From assembly GCF_016741935.1 (NCBI RefSeq), contig NZ_JAERRG010000049.1, positions 1 through 51,105 of the forward strand: DNA of 51,105 nt. Direction: 5' to 3'. The notes under the pieces are model-generated. The model made no database searches. It had not been told where the DNA came from and was given only the letters and a program-made list of their open reading frames with translations. The position numbers and the translations under genes were made by a program. Within the stretch, counting starts at the first letter, position 1. Each line of letters opens with the position of its first letter. The DNA comes from Streptomyces endocoffeicus (GTDB taxonomy: Bacteria > Actinomycetota > Actinomycetes > Streptomycetales > Streptomycetaceae). Positions 25,949-34,261 of the stretch are shown piece by piece.

Positions 25949-27355
25949 CTACCGCACCACCACGAACCCCTCGACCCCCCGCTCCGGCCGCGCCGCCGGC
26001 GGCACCGCCGCCTGGCCGACCGCGACCGCGCCCATCGGGTCCCAGTCGTCCGGCAGGCCCAGGACCTCACGCACCACCGGGCGGCAGAACATCGTGGACG
26101 ACACCCACGCCGAGCCCAGCCCCTCGCCCGCCAGCGCGACCAGCAGGTTCTGTACCCCGGCCCCGGCCGCGACCACGAACATCTCGCGCTCCGCCGTGTT
26201 CCGCCGCGGGTCGGGATACGTGTGGGCGCCGTCGGCGACCAGGCACGGGACGACCAGGTACGGAGCCTTGCGCAGCACATCCCCGCGCCGCACCCGCTTG
26301 GCGACGCTCTCCTCCGAGAAGCCGTCCCCGCGCAGATCGGCGATCCAGGCGTCCCGCATCGCGTCCAGCAGCCGCGTCCGCGACTCCTCCGACTCCAGCA
26401 GGACGAACCGCCATGGCGTCGTATGGTGCGGCGCCGGTGCGGTGACGGCCGCGGCGACCGCGCGCCGCACCGCCGCGCCGTCCACCGGCTCATCGGTGAA
26501 CTCCCGCACCGTACGGCGCAGCGTCACCGCCTCCCGTACGGCCTCGGAGGTGCCCAGCCGGAACATGTCGTCCGCGGCCCCGCGCACCAACGCGCTCGCG
26601 CCCGCGTCCTCCTCAGCCCCCCACCGATCAGACCCTTCAACCCCCCGCCGGTCAGGCTCCGCAACCCCGTCCAGCCCCTCGAACGCCACCACGTGCGGAA
26701 GCCCCCGCAACACGGCCACCGGCAGCCCCTCGGCCTTGCCCTTGACCAGGTCACCCGCGGCGGCCAGCTCGTCGGCGGTGGCGACGATGGTCGCGCTCAG
26801 CGCGTTCCCGTACGCGTCGACTCCGCCGCGCAGATCGTCCAGGACCCGCACCCCGGCCGCGCCGATGGCGACGTCGGTGACCCCGGTCCGCCACGGCCGC
26901 CCGAAGGTGTCGGTGACGACGACGCCGACCTCCACGCCGAGCACCTCCCACAGCCCGGCCCGGATCGCCCGCGCCGAGGCGTCGGGGTCCTCGGGGAGCA
27001 ACAGAACGGTCCCGGAAGGGGTGTTGGAGGCATCGACCCCGGCGGCGGCCATGACCAGACCGTGGCGGGTCTCGACGATCCGCGTACGGCCGCGCCGCGC
27101 CACGACCCGTACCGTCTCGGCGTCTATGGCCGCCTCGCGGTCGGCCGCCTCGACGACGCGCCCCTCCGCCTTGCTGACGATCTTGGAGGTGACCAGCAGC
27201 ACATCGCCGTGCGCGAGCCCCGGCAGACCGCCCGAGGTCGCGGCGTCGGCGATCAGCTTGGCGAGGTCGTCACCGGGCCGCACCTCGGGCATCCCGGGCA
27301 GGGCCCACACCTGGTACGACGGCAACTCGCCCGACCCGCCCCGCACCGCGCTCAT
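25949..27355 (-). CDS. fbiB: Bifunctional F420:glutamate ligase FbiB
   Basis: A 468-aa two-domain enzyme of coenzyme F420 synthesis. The N-terminal CofE-like domain (about 1-250; VTSKIVSKAEGR, VVTDTFGRPWR) adds the L-glutamates; the C-terminal FMN-binding nitroreductase-like domain (about 265-468; RRTVREFTDEPVD, PHHTTPWRFVLLE) reduces dehydro-F420 in this pathway. The ATG at 27355 overlaps the fbiA stop by ATGA, with GAGG at 7 nt. Both domains look complete. A short acidic, low-conservation linker (about 235-260) separates them. The remaining F420 genes (fbiC, fbiD) are not in this window. Confidence 0.95.
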   Translation of the reverse strand: MSAVRGGSGELPSYQVWALPGMPEVRPGDDLAKLIADAATSGGLPGLAHGDVLLVTSKIVSKAEGRVVEAADREAAIDAETVRVVARRGRTRIVETRHGLVMAAAGVDASNTPSGTVLLLPEDPDASARAIRAGLWEVLGVEVGVVVTDTFGRPWRTGVTDVAIGAAGVRVLDDLRGGVDAYGNALSATIVATADELAAAGDLVKGKAEGLPVAVLRGLPHVVAFEGLDGVAEPDRRGVEGSDRWGAEEDAGASALVRGAADDMFRLGTSEAVREAVTLRRTVREFTDEPVDGAAVRRAVAAAVTAPAPHHTTPWRFVLLESEESRTRLLDAMRDAWIADLRGDGFSEESVAKRVRRGDVLRKAPYLVVPCLVADGAHTYPDPRRNTAEREMFVVAAGAGVQNLLVALAGEGLGSAWVSSTMFCRPVVREVLGLPDDWDPMGAVAVGQAAVPPAARPERGVEGFVVVR

Positions 27356-28338
27356 CCCCGCACCTCTTCCGCCAGCGCCAGCGCCTCGGCCGCCATCGCC
27401 GCCGTGGCCTTGAGGTCCGCCATCATCAGCGGGATCGCCCGGCAGCGGATCCCGGCGGCCTCGACCTCCTCGACCGCGCCCGCGTCCACGGTGTCGACGA
27501 GCCAGCCGTCCAGCAGCCCGGAGCCGTAGTGCTTGGCGACGGCGGCGGCGGTGGACTCGACGCCGACGGCGGCGAGCACCTTGTCGGCCATGCCGCGCAC
27601 GGGCGCGTCGCCCACGATGGGGGACAGGCCCACGACCGGGACCCCGGCGTCGGCGATGGCCTCGCGCACGCCGGGCACGGCGAGGATCGTGCCGACGCTG
27701 ACCACCGGGTTGGACGGCGGGAAGAGGACGACATCGGCGTCGGCGATGGCCTCCAGGACGCCGGGTGCCGGTTTGGCCTGGTCGGCGCCGACGGGTACGA
27801 CGGCGTAGGCGGGGACGGAGGCGCGCAGCCGCACCCAGTACTCCTGGAAGTGGATGGCCTTACGGCCTTCACCGTCACCCGCGGCGGAGCCGCCGATGTC
27901 CGCCGTGTCGATCAGGACGTGAGTCTCGACGCGGTCGTCCGTCATGGGCAGCAGTCGCACCCCCGGCTGCCACCGGGCGCACAGCGCCTCGGTGACGGCG
28001 CTCAGCGGATAGCCCGCGCCCATCATCTGCGTTCGGACTATGTGCGTGGCGAAGTCGCGGTCGCCGAGGCCGAACCACTCGGGCCCCACTCCGTACGCCG
28101 CCAGCTCCTCCTTGACGGTGAAGGTCTCGTCGGCCCGGCCCCAGCCCTGCTCCTCGTGGATGCCACCGCCGAGGGTGTACATCACGGTGTCGAGGTCGGG
28201 GCAGACCTTGAGGCCGAAGAGGTGGATGTCGTCACCGGTGTTCCCGATGACGGTGATGTCGGCGTCAGGAGCCGCCGACATCAGACCGCGAAGGAAACGG
28301 GCGCCGCCGATACCGCCTGCCAGAACCACAATGCGCAT
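27352..28338 (-). CDS. fbiA: 2-phospho-L-lactate/phosphoenolpyruvate transferase FbiA (CofD)
   Basis: A 328-aa CofD-family enzyme that transfers the phospho-lactyl or phospho-enolpyruvyl group to FO to form (dehydro-)F420-0. VLAGGIGGARFLRGL at the N terminus, NTGDDIHLFGLKVCPD (metal and FO site), and LFPPSNPVVSVGTI are hallmarks. I place the start at ATG 28338, which begins the conserved MRIVVLAGG; the bases just before it read CCTCC instead of GGAGG, so there is no ribosome-binding site. A longer start at 28368 also lacks one. It overlaps fbiB and follows the cysteine dioxygenase by 49 bp. Confidence 0.95.
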   Translation of the reverse strand: MRIVVLAGGIGGARFLRGLMSAAPDADITVIGNTGDDIHLFGLKVCPDLDTVMYTLGGGIHEEQGWGRADETFTVKEELAAYGVGPEWFGLGDRDFATHIVRTQMMGAGYPLSAVTEALCARWQPGVRLLPMTDDRVETHVLIDTADIGGSAAGDGEGRKAIHFQEYWVRLRASVPAYAVVPVGADQAKPAPGVLEAIADADVVLFPPSNPVVSVGTILAVPGVREAIADAGVPVVGLSPIVGDAPVRGMADKVLAAVGVESTAAAVAKHYGSGLLDGWLVDTVDAGAVEEVEAAGIRCRAIPLMMADLKATAAMAAEALALAEEVRG

Positions 28339-28387
28339 GGAGGACAGTCTTGCAGCAGCCCCGGACATCGGGGGCGTTCGGGGCGGC

Positions 28388-28909
28388 TCAGCCGCCGAGG
28401 GCGCCCAGCGCGTCCGCCCCGGCCCCGGCGGGCAACTCGGCGCTCTGGGTGGGGTGCAGCGGCATCTCGGTCAGCCCGGGGAAGTAGATGTGCAGGCTGA
28501 CGGCCGGTTCGAGGGCGTCGTTGACCACGTCGTGCACATAACCGGGCGCGAAGACGCGCTGTGCGCCGGCGTGCAGGGTATGCCGCGCGCCGCGCGTCCC
28601 CACCCGCTCGGTGAGCTCGCCCTGGAGCACGGTCAGCACCCCGGAGGAGCGGCCGTGGTCATGGGCCCCGCTGCCCTGTCCGGGCACCCAGCTGAGCAGC
28701 CACACCTCATAACCGGGGCCGGTGCGCAGTCGGTGGTACCAGCGGCTGGTGGCGTCGTACTGGACGAGGGACGCCCAGCCGTCGCGGTCGGCCGCGATGG
28801 TGCGGGCCAGGCCCGCGAAGGCGGAGACGGTGGAGGGGTGCGCGGGTACGGGCGGCAGCAGATGCGGGATGGCGAGCGGGTCACCGGCGATCTGGACGTC
28901 GCTGTTCAT
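28388..28909 (-). CDS. Cysteine dioxygenase family protein
   Basis: A 173-aa single-cupin thiol dioxygenase, expected to oxidise cysteine (or a related thiol) to the sulfinate with non-haem iron. Iron ligands H83 and H85 (GAHDHG) and H126 (GYVHDV) are present, and S138-x-H140-x-Y142 matches the Ser-His-Tyr catalytic triad of cysteine dioxygenases. ATG 28909 has GAGGA at 9 nt. It reads in the same direction as fbiA with a 49-bp gap, so it may be cotranscribed. A physiological link to F420 or to WhiB, whose gene lies divergently upstream, is not known. Confidence 0.9.
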   Translation of the reverse strand: MNSDVQIAGDPLAIPHLLPPVPAHPSTVSAFAGLARTIAADRDGWASLVQYDATSRWYHRLRTGPGYEVWLLSWVPGQGSGAHDHGRSSGVLTVLQGELTERVGTRGARHTLHAGAQRVFAPGYVHDVVNDALEPAVSLHIYFPGLTEMPLHPTQSAELPAGAGADALGALGG

Positions 28910-29600
28910 GCGGTGGGGTTCCTCGGCGGGAAGGGCGCGGAAAGAGCGCCGTAAGGACGCGGTGGGGCGGGAGGGGCGCGGTAAGGGCCCGAGTGCGATC
29001 TGGACGCGGTGTGCGGTCTCAGTGCGAGACGCCGCGAGCGGAACGCGGAGAAAGCTGGAGCTCAGGAGGCATCAACAGCTCGAACAGCGACAGCGAGCCC
29101 GCACAGCGCAGCGGAACCCGTGGTCACGGGTCGGCAGGGGCGCGTGGGTCACTGACATGCCACCAAGGAGACCCGGAACGCCGCGCCGCTGTCAACTTCA
29201 TCTCACGTTTCAGGTCAAGGTTCACCTCATCCGGTCGCTGTGGAGGCAGAAAGGTTTGTGCGCGCGTTGTATTGGCGACACGGCGCATCAAGCGCATCAC
29301 TCCCGCACCGCCCCGCCCACTCCGCACCATCTCTCGCGCGATGCAACGGGACCGGCGCCGATGGCGTCCTCCTCAGTGAGTGAGAGGAGGGACCCCAGGC
29401 AACGGATGGGGAAGGTGTCACGTTTAGGCCGATTTGAACACTTTCCGCGCAGCCTTGGTTCCGCAGAGTGAATAAGAGGCCCAATAGCAGATCTCGGCTT
29501 GACTGGCCCGGATCGGCACACTTGTAATTTCACTCGTGTCGTTCTGCCGCTTCACCAACGGCATCAGGCACGGGGACGCAAAGACAGACGAGGGGCGCAC
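28910..29600. promoter_or_regulatory. Long regulatory gap upstream of whiB
   Basis: A 691-bp gap with no convincing gene. From left to right it has ACCCGTG-GT-CACGGGT (29116-29131), a 7-bp inverted repeat, then a GTTGACA on the minus strand at about 29186-29192 that could serve the dioxygenase gene, then an AT-richer segment before whiB. Such length fits a developmentally controlled gene; whiB is known to have more than one promoter in S. coelicolor. Confidence 0.5.
29499..29528 (+). promoter_or_regulatory. Candidate sigma-HrdB-type promoter of whiB
   Basis: TTGACT at 29499-29504 and TGTAAT at 29523-29528 are separated by 18 bp, about 70 bp upstream of the whiB start. The match to the vegetative consensus is good for a GC-rich genome. 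Confidence 0.55.
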
Positions 29601-29864
29601 ATGACCGAGTTGTTCCAGCAACTGCTGGTCGAAGAGGCGGACGAGGAGCTCGGTTGGCAGGAGCGCGCGCTGTGCGCCCAGACCGATCCCGAGTCGTTCT
29701 TCCCGGAAAAGGGCGGATCCACCCGTGAGGCGAAGAAGGTCTGCCTCGCCTGCGAGGTCCGTTCCGAATGCCTCGAGTACGCCCTCGCCAACGACGAGCG
29801 CTTCGGCATCTGGGGCGGTCTGTCCGAGCGCGAGCGCCGCCGCCTGAAGAAGGCCGCCGTCTGA
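29601..29864 (+). CDS. whiB: Sporulation regulator WhiB (WhiB2 orthologue)
   Basis: An 87-aa Wbl-family iron-sulfur protein, exactly the length of S. coelicolor WhiB. The four cluster cysteines are C25, C48, C51 and C57 (C-X22-C-X2-C-X5-C), followed by the G-I-W-G-G turn (69-73) and a basic C-terminal helix (RERRRLKKAAV). WhiB works with WhiA to start sporulation septation in aerial hyphae. ATG 29601 has GAGGGG at normal spacing. It is monocistronic by position: a 9-bp repeat tract and about 330 bp separate it from the next gene. Confidence 0.97.
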   Translation: MTELFQQLLVEEADEELGWQERALCAQTDPESFFPEKGGSTREAKKVCLACEVRSECLEYALANDERFGIWGGLSERERRRLKKAAV

Positions 29865-30193
29865 CCCACGGCGTCTGGGATCCGCCGGATCCGCCAGGTC
29901 CGCCAGGTTCATCAGAGCCGCCAGATCCGCCGAGCCCGTCATCAGGGCCGCCGGACCCGCCGGACCCGCCGGACCCGCCGGACCTGGCAGAACCGCATGA
30001 CCCGCGCTGACATATCCGCACAGTTCACGGCGGAGTGAGCCACCGCGACCGGTCCGCCCCCGAGCCCATGGCGACGGGAGGCGGACCCGTCGCATACACA
30101 GCCGTTAGTGTGGGGCCCCGTCCGAGACGCTCCAACGCCCCCCTTGGGGCGCGCGCGTCCACCGCAGTCCAGCGAACCGGGGCCCGTACCTCG
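29865..30193 (+). other. Gap after whiB with GCC-GGA-type repeats
   Basis: The first half holds trinucleotide-rich sequence and four exact copies of CCGCCGGAC (29948-29983), the same type of 9-bp tandem repeat as in LCP1. The second half leads into the large glycosyltransferase; in-frame codons extend back to 30035, so part of it may be coding if an upstream start is used. Confidence 0.5.
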
Positions 30194-33100
30194 ATGTCCG
30201 TGCACAGCCATCCGGCGGCCCAATACCCGGCCGCCACCGCCGCGTTTGCGCCCGCTCACGAACCGGTTCAGACACCGGCCCATCCGCGCCATGTCGTCAC
30301 CGCCGTCCTGGTCGCCCACGACGGCGCCCGCTGGCTGCCCGACGCGCTGTCCGGTCTGCTCGGCCAGGAGCGCCCGGTCCAGAGCGTCGTCGCGGCCGAC
30401 ACCGGCAGCGCCGACGACTCCGCCCGGCTGCTCACCGAGACCCTCGGCGAGGAGCGGGTGCTGCACATGGCGCGCCGCAGCGGCTTCGGCACGGCCGTCG
30501 CCGAAGCGGTCCGTACGGCCCCGGTGCTGGGCCCCGAGGAGCTCGGCTACCTCAAGCGCCCCAGCGGCTGGGACCCCGTCAACCGCACCTGGCGCGACGA
30601 CGCGTACGACATGCCGGAGCTGCCGCACGGCGAGCCCGTCCAGTGGCTGTGGCTGCTGCACGACGACTGCGCCCCCGAGCCGGACGCCCTGGCCGAGCTG
30701 CTGCGGGTCGTCGACGCCGAGTTCACCGCCAACCGCGAGCCCGCGATCGTCGGACCCAAGCTGCGCGGCTGGTACGACCGCCGGCAGCTGCTCGAAGTCG
30801 GCGTCAGCATCGCCCGCAGCGGCCGCCGCTGGACCGGCCTGGAGCGGCGCGAGCAGGACCAGGGCCAGCACGACCAGGTGCGCCCGGTGCTGTCGGTGTC
30901 CAGCGCGGGCATGCTGGTGCGTCGCGATGTGTGGGAGCAGCTGGGCGGTTTCGACTCCCGGCTGCCCCTGATGCGCGACGACGTCGACCTGTGCTGGCGC
31001 GCCCAGGCGGCCGGGCACCAGGTGCTGGTGGCCCCGGACGCCGTGGTGCGGCACGCGGAGGCGTCCGCGCGCGAGCGGCGGCCCATCGACTGCGTGGGGC
31101 GCTCCGTCGCCAACCCGCATCGCGTGGACAAAGCGGGCGCCGTCTACACCCTGCTGGTCAACACCCGGGGCGCGGTGCTGCCCTATGTGATGCTGCGGCT
31201 CCTGTTCGGCACGCTGCTGCGCACCCTGGCCTATCTCGTGGGCAAGGTGCCGGGGCAGGCCCTGGACGAGGTCGCCGGTCTCTTCGGCGTCCTGCTGCGG
31301 CCGGGGCGGATCCTCGCCGCCCGTAAGCGCAGAGGCCGCCCCGCGACGGAGCCGAACGAGCTGCGGCCGCTCTTCCCGCCGCCCGGCGCGACCGTAAGGG
31401 CGACGGTCGAGCAAGTCGCCAGCAATATAGGCGGCCGTTCCGAGCCCGAGCTGTCCTCCGGGGGGCGGCACGGCGCGGTCGAGTCCGGGCCCGGCGGCGA
31501 CGACGCCGACTTCCTGGAGATCGAGCAGTTCGCCCGGCTCAAGCGGATCGCGCGCAGGCCCGGCCCGATGCTCTTCCTCGTGCTGCTGGTGGTCTCGCTG
31601 GTCGCCTGCCGGGATCTGCTCGGCGCCGGCGCGCTCGCGGGCGGCGCCCTGCTGCCCGCGCCCGCCCATGTCTCCGAGCTGTGGTCGAGCTATGTGGACG
31701 GCTGGCATCCGGTCGGCACCGGCGGCACGCAGTCCGCGCCGCCGTATCTGGCCGCCCTCGCCTCGCTGGCCACGGTCTTCCTGGGCTCCACGGGCTTCAC
31801 GCTGACCCTGTTGCTGGTGTGTTCGGTGCCGCTGGCCGGGTTCATCGCGTACTTCGCCTCCCGGCCGCTGGTCGAGTCCCGGCTGCTGCGCGCCTGGGGA
31901 AGCGTCGCGTACGCCTTCCTCCCGGCCGCGACCGGGGCGCTCGCGGGCGGGCGGCTCGGCACCGCCGTGCTCGCCGTACTGCTGCCGCTGATGGCCCGCG
32001 CGGCGGCCGCCGCGACCGGCTTCACCGGCAACGGGACGCGGCTGCCGAGCTGGCGGGCGACGTGGGCGTACGCGCTGCTGCTGACGTTCATCATGGCCTT
32101 CACCCCGGTCGTCTGGCCGATGGCGCTCCTCCTGGGCGCCGGTGTGCTCGTGCTGCGCCACCGGCAGAGCGGCACCGAGCAGCTCATGGGGTACGGGCTG
32201 CGGTTCCTGAGCCTCGTCGGCACCCCGCTCGTCGTGCTCGCCCCCTGGTCGCTTGACCTCGTCACCGACCCGGCCCGCTTCCTCGAGGAGGCCGGTCTTG
32301 ACCGCGGCGCCGGTTCCGCGTCCGCGCTGGACCTGCTCGCGCTCAGCCCCGGCGGCCCCAACGGTGGCGGCACGCTGCTGCTGCTCGGCTTCGTCCTCGC
32401 CGCGCTCGCCGCCCTGATGCGCGGGGAGCGGCAGACGGTGGTGCGCACCGCGTGGGCCGTGGCGCTCACCGGCTTCCTCTTCGCGGCACTCACGAGCGGC
32501 TCCGGCTGGGCCGGGCCCGCGACCCTCGTCTACGGCCTGGCGCTGCTGACCGCCGCCGTGGTCGGCGCCGAGGACGCGCGGGAGCGGGTGGCGGCGCAGA
32601 GCTTCGGCTGGCGCCAGCCGGTCGCGCTGCTGATCGCGGTCGCCACGGTCGCCGCGCCGCTGTACGCCGCCGTCACCTGGATGACGGGCGGCGCGGACGG
32701 CCCGGTGGGGCGGCGCGACCCCTCGCAGGTCCCGGCGTTCGTGGCGGCCGAGAGCGCCACCGAGGACCAGGCCCGCACCCTGGTGCTCGGCGGCGACAGC
32801 AGCGCCGCGCACGCCGACTACGCCCTGGTGCGCGGCTCCGGCGCCCGGCTCGGCGACGGCGAACTCGCGTCGGCGGGCGGCTCCGACACCCGGCTCGACG
32901 GCGTGGTGGCCAATCTGATCGCGGGCTCCGGCGCCGACCAGACCCGTCAGCTCGGCGGCTACGCGGTGCGCTATGTGTACGTCCAGAAGGGCGCGTCGCC
33001 CGAGATGGAGCGGGTGCTGAACGCGACCCCGGGCCTCACCCAGCTCAGCCGGGAGCACGGCGGCGTGCTGTGGCGGGTCAACCAGCGGGTCTCGCGGGTC

Positions 33101-34261
33101 TCCATCGTCCCGGCCGAGTCCTCGGGCCGCCCGGCGGGCGGGGCGGCGGCCAAGCCGGTGCACGTGGCCTCCGGCCCCGTTGAGGCGCACACCACGGTCC
33201 CGGACGGCACGGCCGGGCGGGTGCTGCGGATCGCCGACCGGTCCGCGCCCGACTGGCAGGCCACGCTCGACGGCAAGCCGCTGAAGCCGATGACGGTCGA
33301 CGGCTGGGCGCAGGGCTTCGAACTCCCGTCGAGCGGCGGCCGGTTGGACCTCACCTACGACACGCCCATCACGCACACCGCATGGGTGTGGGCGCAGGGG
33401 CTGCTCGCGGTGGTGCTGCTGGTGCTCGCGCTGCCGGGCCGCCGCCGGAACGTCGACGACGACATGCCGGACGCGGAGGGCACGGCCGCCGCCGTCACCG
33501 CCGAGGACCTGGCGGGCGACGGCCGCCGGGCACGGCGGCTGCGGGCTGCCGCGGAGGCGCAGGCGGCGCAGGCCGCGCAGGACGGCGGCGCCAAGGGGCG
33601 GCCGGAGACGGACCCGGCCGCCGCGGACGCCATCCCCGGGCAGCCGGACGCCATGCCCGGGCAGCCGGGCGGGATCCCCCCGCTGCCGGGAGAGCCGCCG
33701 CTGCCGGGAGAGCCGCCGCTGCCGGGAGAGCCGCCCATGCCGGGGGAGCCACCGCTGCGGCCGGCCGCCGAGCCGGCCGCCATGGGCGACCCTTACGGCG
33801 ACAACGCGATGGCGAACGACCCTTACGGCGACCAGACGGCCGCCGGTGACCCGTACGCGGCGGTGCCGCACCAGCAGCAGTACGGGCAGCAGTGGGACGC
33901 GCAGACGTACGCCGACGCCGGATACGGCCAGTACCCGGCCGGTCAGTACCAGGGCGAGCAGTACGCGGGGGAGCAGTACCAGGGCGAGCAGTACCAGGGC
34001 GAGGGCTACGCGGGCCAGTACTCCACCGGCCAGTACCCGGCCGGTGACTACCAGGGCGGCTATCAGGACACCGGCTATCCGGCCGGCTACCAGGAGGGCC
34101 AGTACCCGGCGGACCCGTACGCGGGCGGCCAGTACGCCGACCCTTACGGCTACGACCAGCAGCAGCCCTATGCCGACGGCGGCTACCCCCCGCAGGGCGA
34201 CACGACGTACGGCGGCGACGACCCCGAGGACCGCCGCGACGGGAGCGATCAGCAGCGATGA
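30194..34261 (+). CDS. Large membrane glycosyltransferase (GT2) with low-complexity C-terminal tail
   Basis: A 1355-aa protein. Residues about 34-290 form a GT2 domain: VTAVLVAHDGARWLP, VAADTGSADDS, the DXD-type motif LLHDDCAPEPDA, and MRDDVDLCWRAQAAGH. The middle (about 455-830) has roughly ten hydrophobic segments; an extracytoplasmic-looking region (about 840-1070) follows, then another helix. The last 200 residues are low complexity: PLPGEP repeats, then Gln-Tyr-Gly-Glu repeats such as QYQGEQYAGEQY. It probably adds sugars to a lipid-linked or exported glycan. ATG 30194 is a cautious start; GTG 30035 would add 53 poorly conserved residues. It overlaps the next gene by ATGA. Confidence 0.85.
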   Translation: MSVHSHPAAQYPAATAAFAPAHEPVQTPAHPRHVVTAVLVAHDGARWLPDALSGLLGQERPVQSVVAADTGSADDSARLLTETLGEERVLHMARRSGFGTAVAEAVRTAPVLGPEELGYLKRPSGWDPVNRTWRDDAYDMPELPHGEPVQWLWLLHDDCAPEPDALAELLRVVDAEFTANREPAIVGPKLRGWYDRRQLLEVGVSIARSGRRWTGLERREQDQGQHDQVRPVLSVSSAGMLVRRDVWEQLGGFDSRLPLMRDDVDLCWRAQAAGHQVLVAPDAVVRHAEASARERRPIDCVGRSVANPHRVDKAGAVYTLLVNTRGAVLPYVMLRLLFGTLLRTLAYLVGKVPGQALDEVAGLFGVLLRPGRILAARKRRGRPATEPNELRPLFPPPGATVRATVEQVASNIGGRSEPELSSGGRHGAVESGPGGDDADFLEIEQFARLKRIARRPGPMLFLVLLVVSLVACRDLLGAGALAGGALLPAPAHVSELWSSYVDGWHPVGTGGTQSAPPYLAALASLATVFLGSTGFTLTLLLVCSVPLAGFIAYFASRPLVESRLLRAWGSVAYAFLPAATGALAGGRLGTAVLAVLLPLMARAAAAATGFTGNGTRLPSWRATWAYALLLTFIMAFTPVVWPMALLLGAGVLVLRHRQSGTEQLMGYGLRFLSLVGTPLVVLAPWSLDLVTDPARFLEEAGLDRGAGSASALDLLALSPGGPNGGGTLLLLGFVLAALAALMRGERQTVVRTAWAVALTGFLFAALTSGSGWAGPATLVYGLALLTAAVVGAEDARERVAAQSFGWRQPVALLIAVATVAAPLYAAVTWMTGGADGPVGRRDPSQVPAFVAAESATEDQARTLVLGGDSSAAHADYALVRGSGARLGDGELASAGGSDTRLDGVVANLIAGSGADQTRQLGGYAVRYVYVQKGASPEMERVLNATPGLTQLSREHGGVLWRVNQRVSRVSIVPAESSGRPAGGAAAKPVHVASGPVEAHTTVPDGTAGRVLRIADRSAPDWQATLDGKPLKPMTVDGWAQGFELPSSGGRLDLTYDTPITHTAWVWAQGLLAVVLLVLALPGRRRNVDDDMPDAEGTAAAVTAEDLAGDGRRARRLRAAAEAQAAQAAQDGGAKGRPETDPAAADAIPGQPDAMPGQPGGIPPLPGEPPLPGEPPLPGEPPMPGEPPLRPAAEPAAMGDPYGDNAMANDPYGDQTAAGDPYAAVPHQQQYGQQWDAQTYADAGYGQYPAGQYQGEQYAGEQYQGEQYQGEGYAGQYSTGQYPAGDYQGGYQDTGYPAGYQEGQYPADPYAGGQYADPYGYDQQQPYADGGYPPQGDTTYGGDDPEDRRDGSDQQR
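33690..34230 (+). repeat. In-gene repeats: PLPGEP units, then QYxGEQY units
   Basis: CTGCCGGGAGAGCCGCCG is repeated about four times (roughly 33680-33750), encoding LPGEPP. Further on, repeats based on CAGTACCAGGGCGAG encode a Tyr/Gln/Gly/Glu tail. The Tyr-Gln-rich composition resembles disordered, condensate-prone tails. Confidence 0.8.

Noticed and set aside
29186..29210. Possible short leader peptide on the minus strand before the dioxygenase gene
   Set aside because: A 25-codon frame beginning MKLTAARR exists near 29202, but it has no cysteine codons or attenuator hairpin pair as in known cysteine leaders.
28993..29379. A 128-codon frame upstream of whiB
   Set aside because: No conserved motif, it overlaps the probable promoter region of whiB and the dioxygenase gene, and its composition is not gene-like.
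29942..33871. A 1309-codon open frame antisense to the large glycosyltransferase
   Set aside because: It is Arg/Gly/His/Gln-rich, has no family motif and mirrors the GC-rich third positions of the real gene on the other strand.
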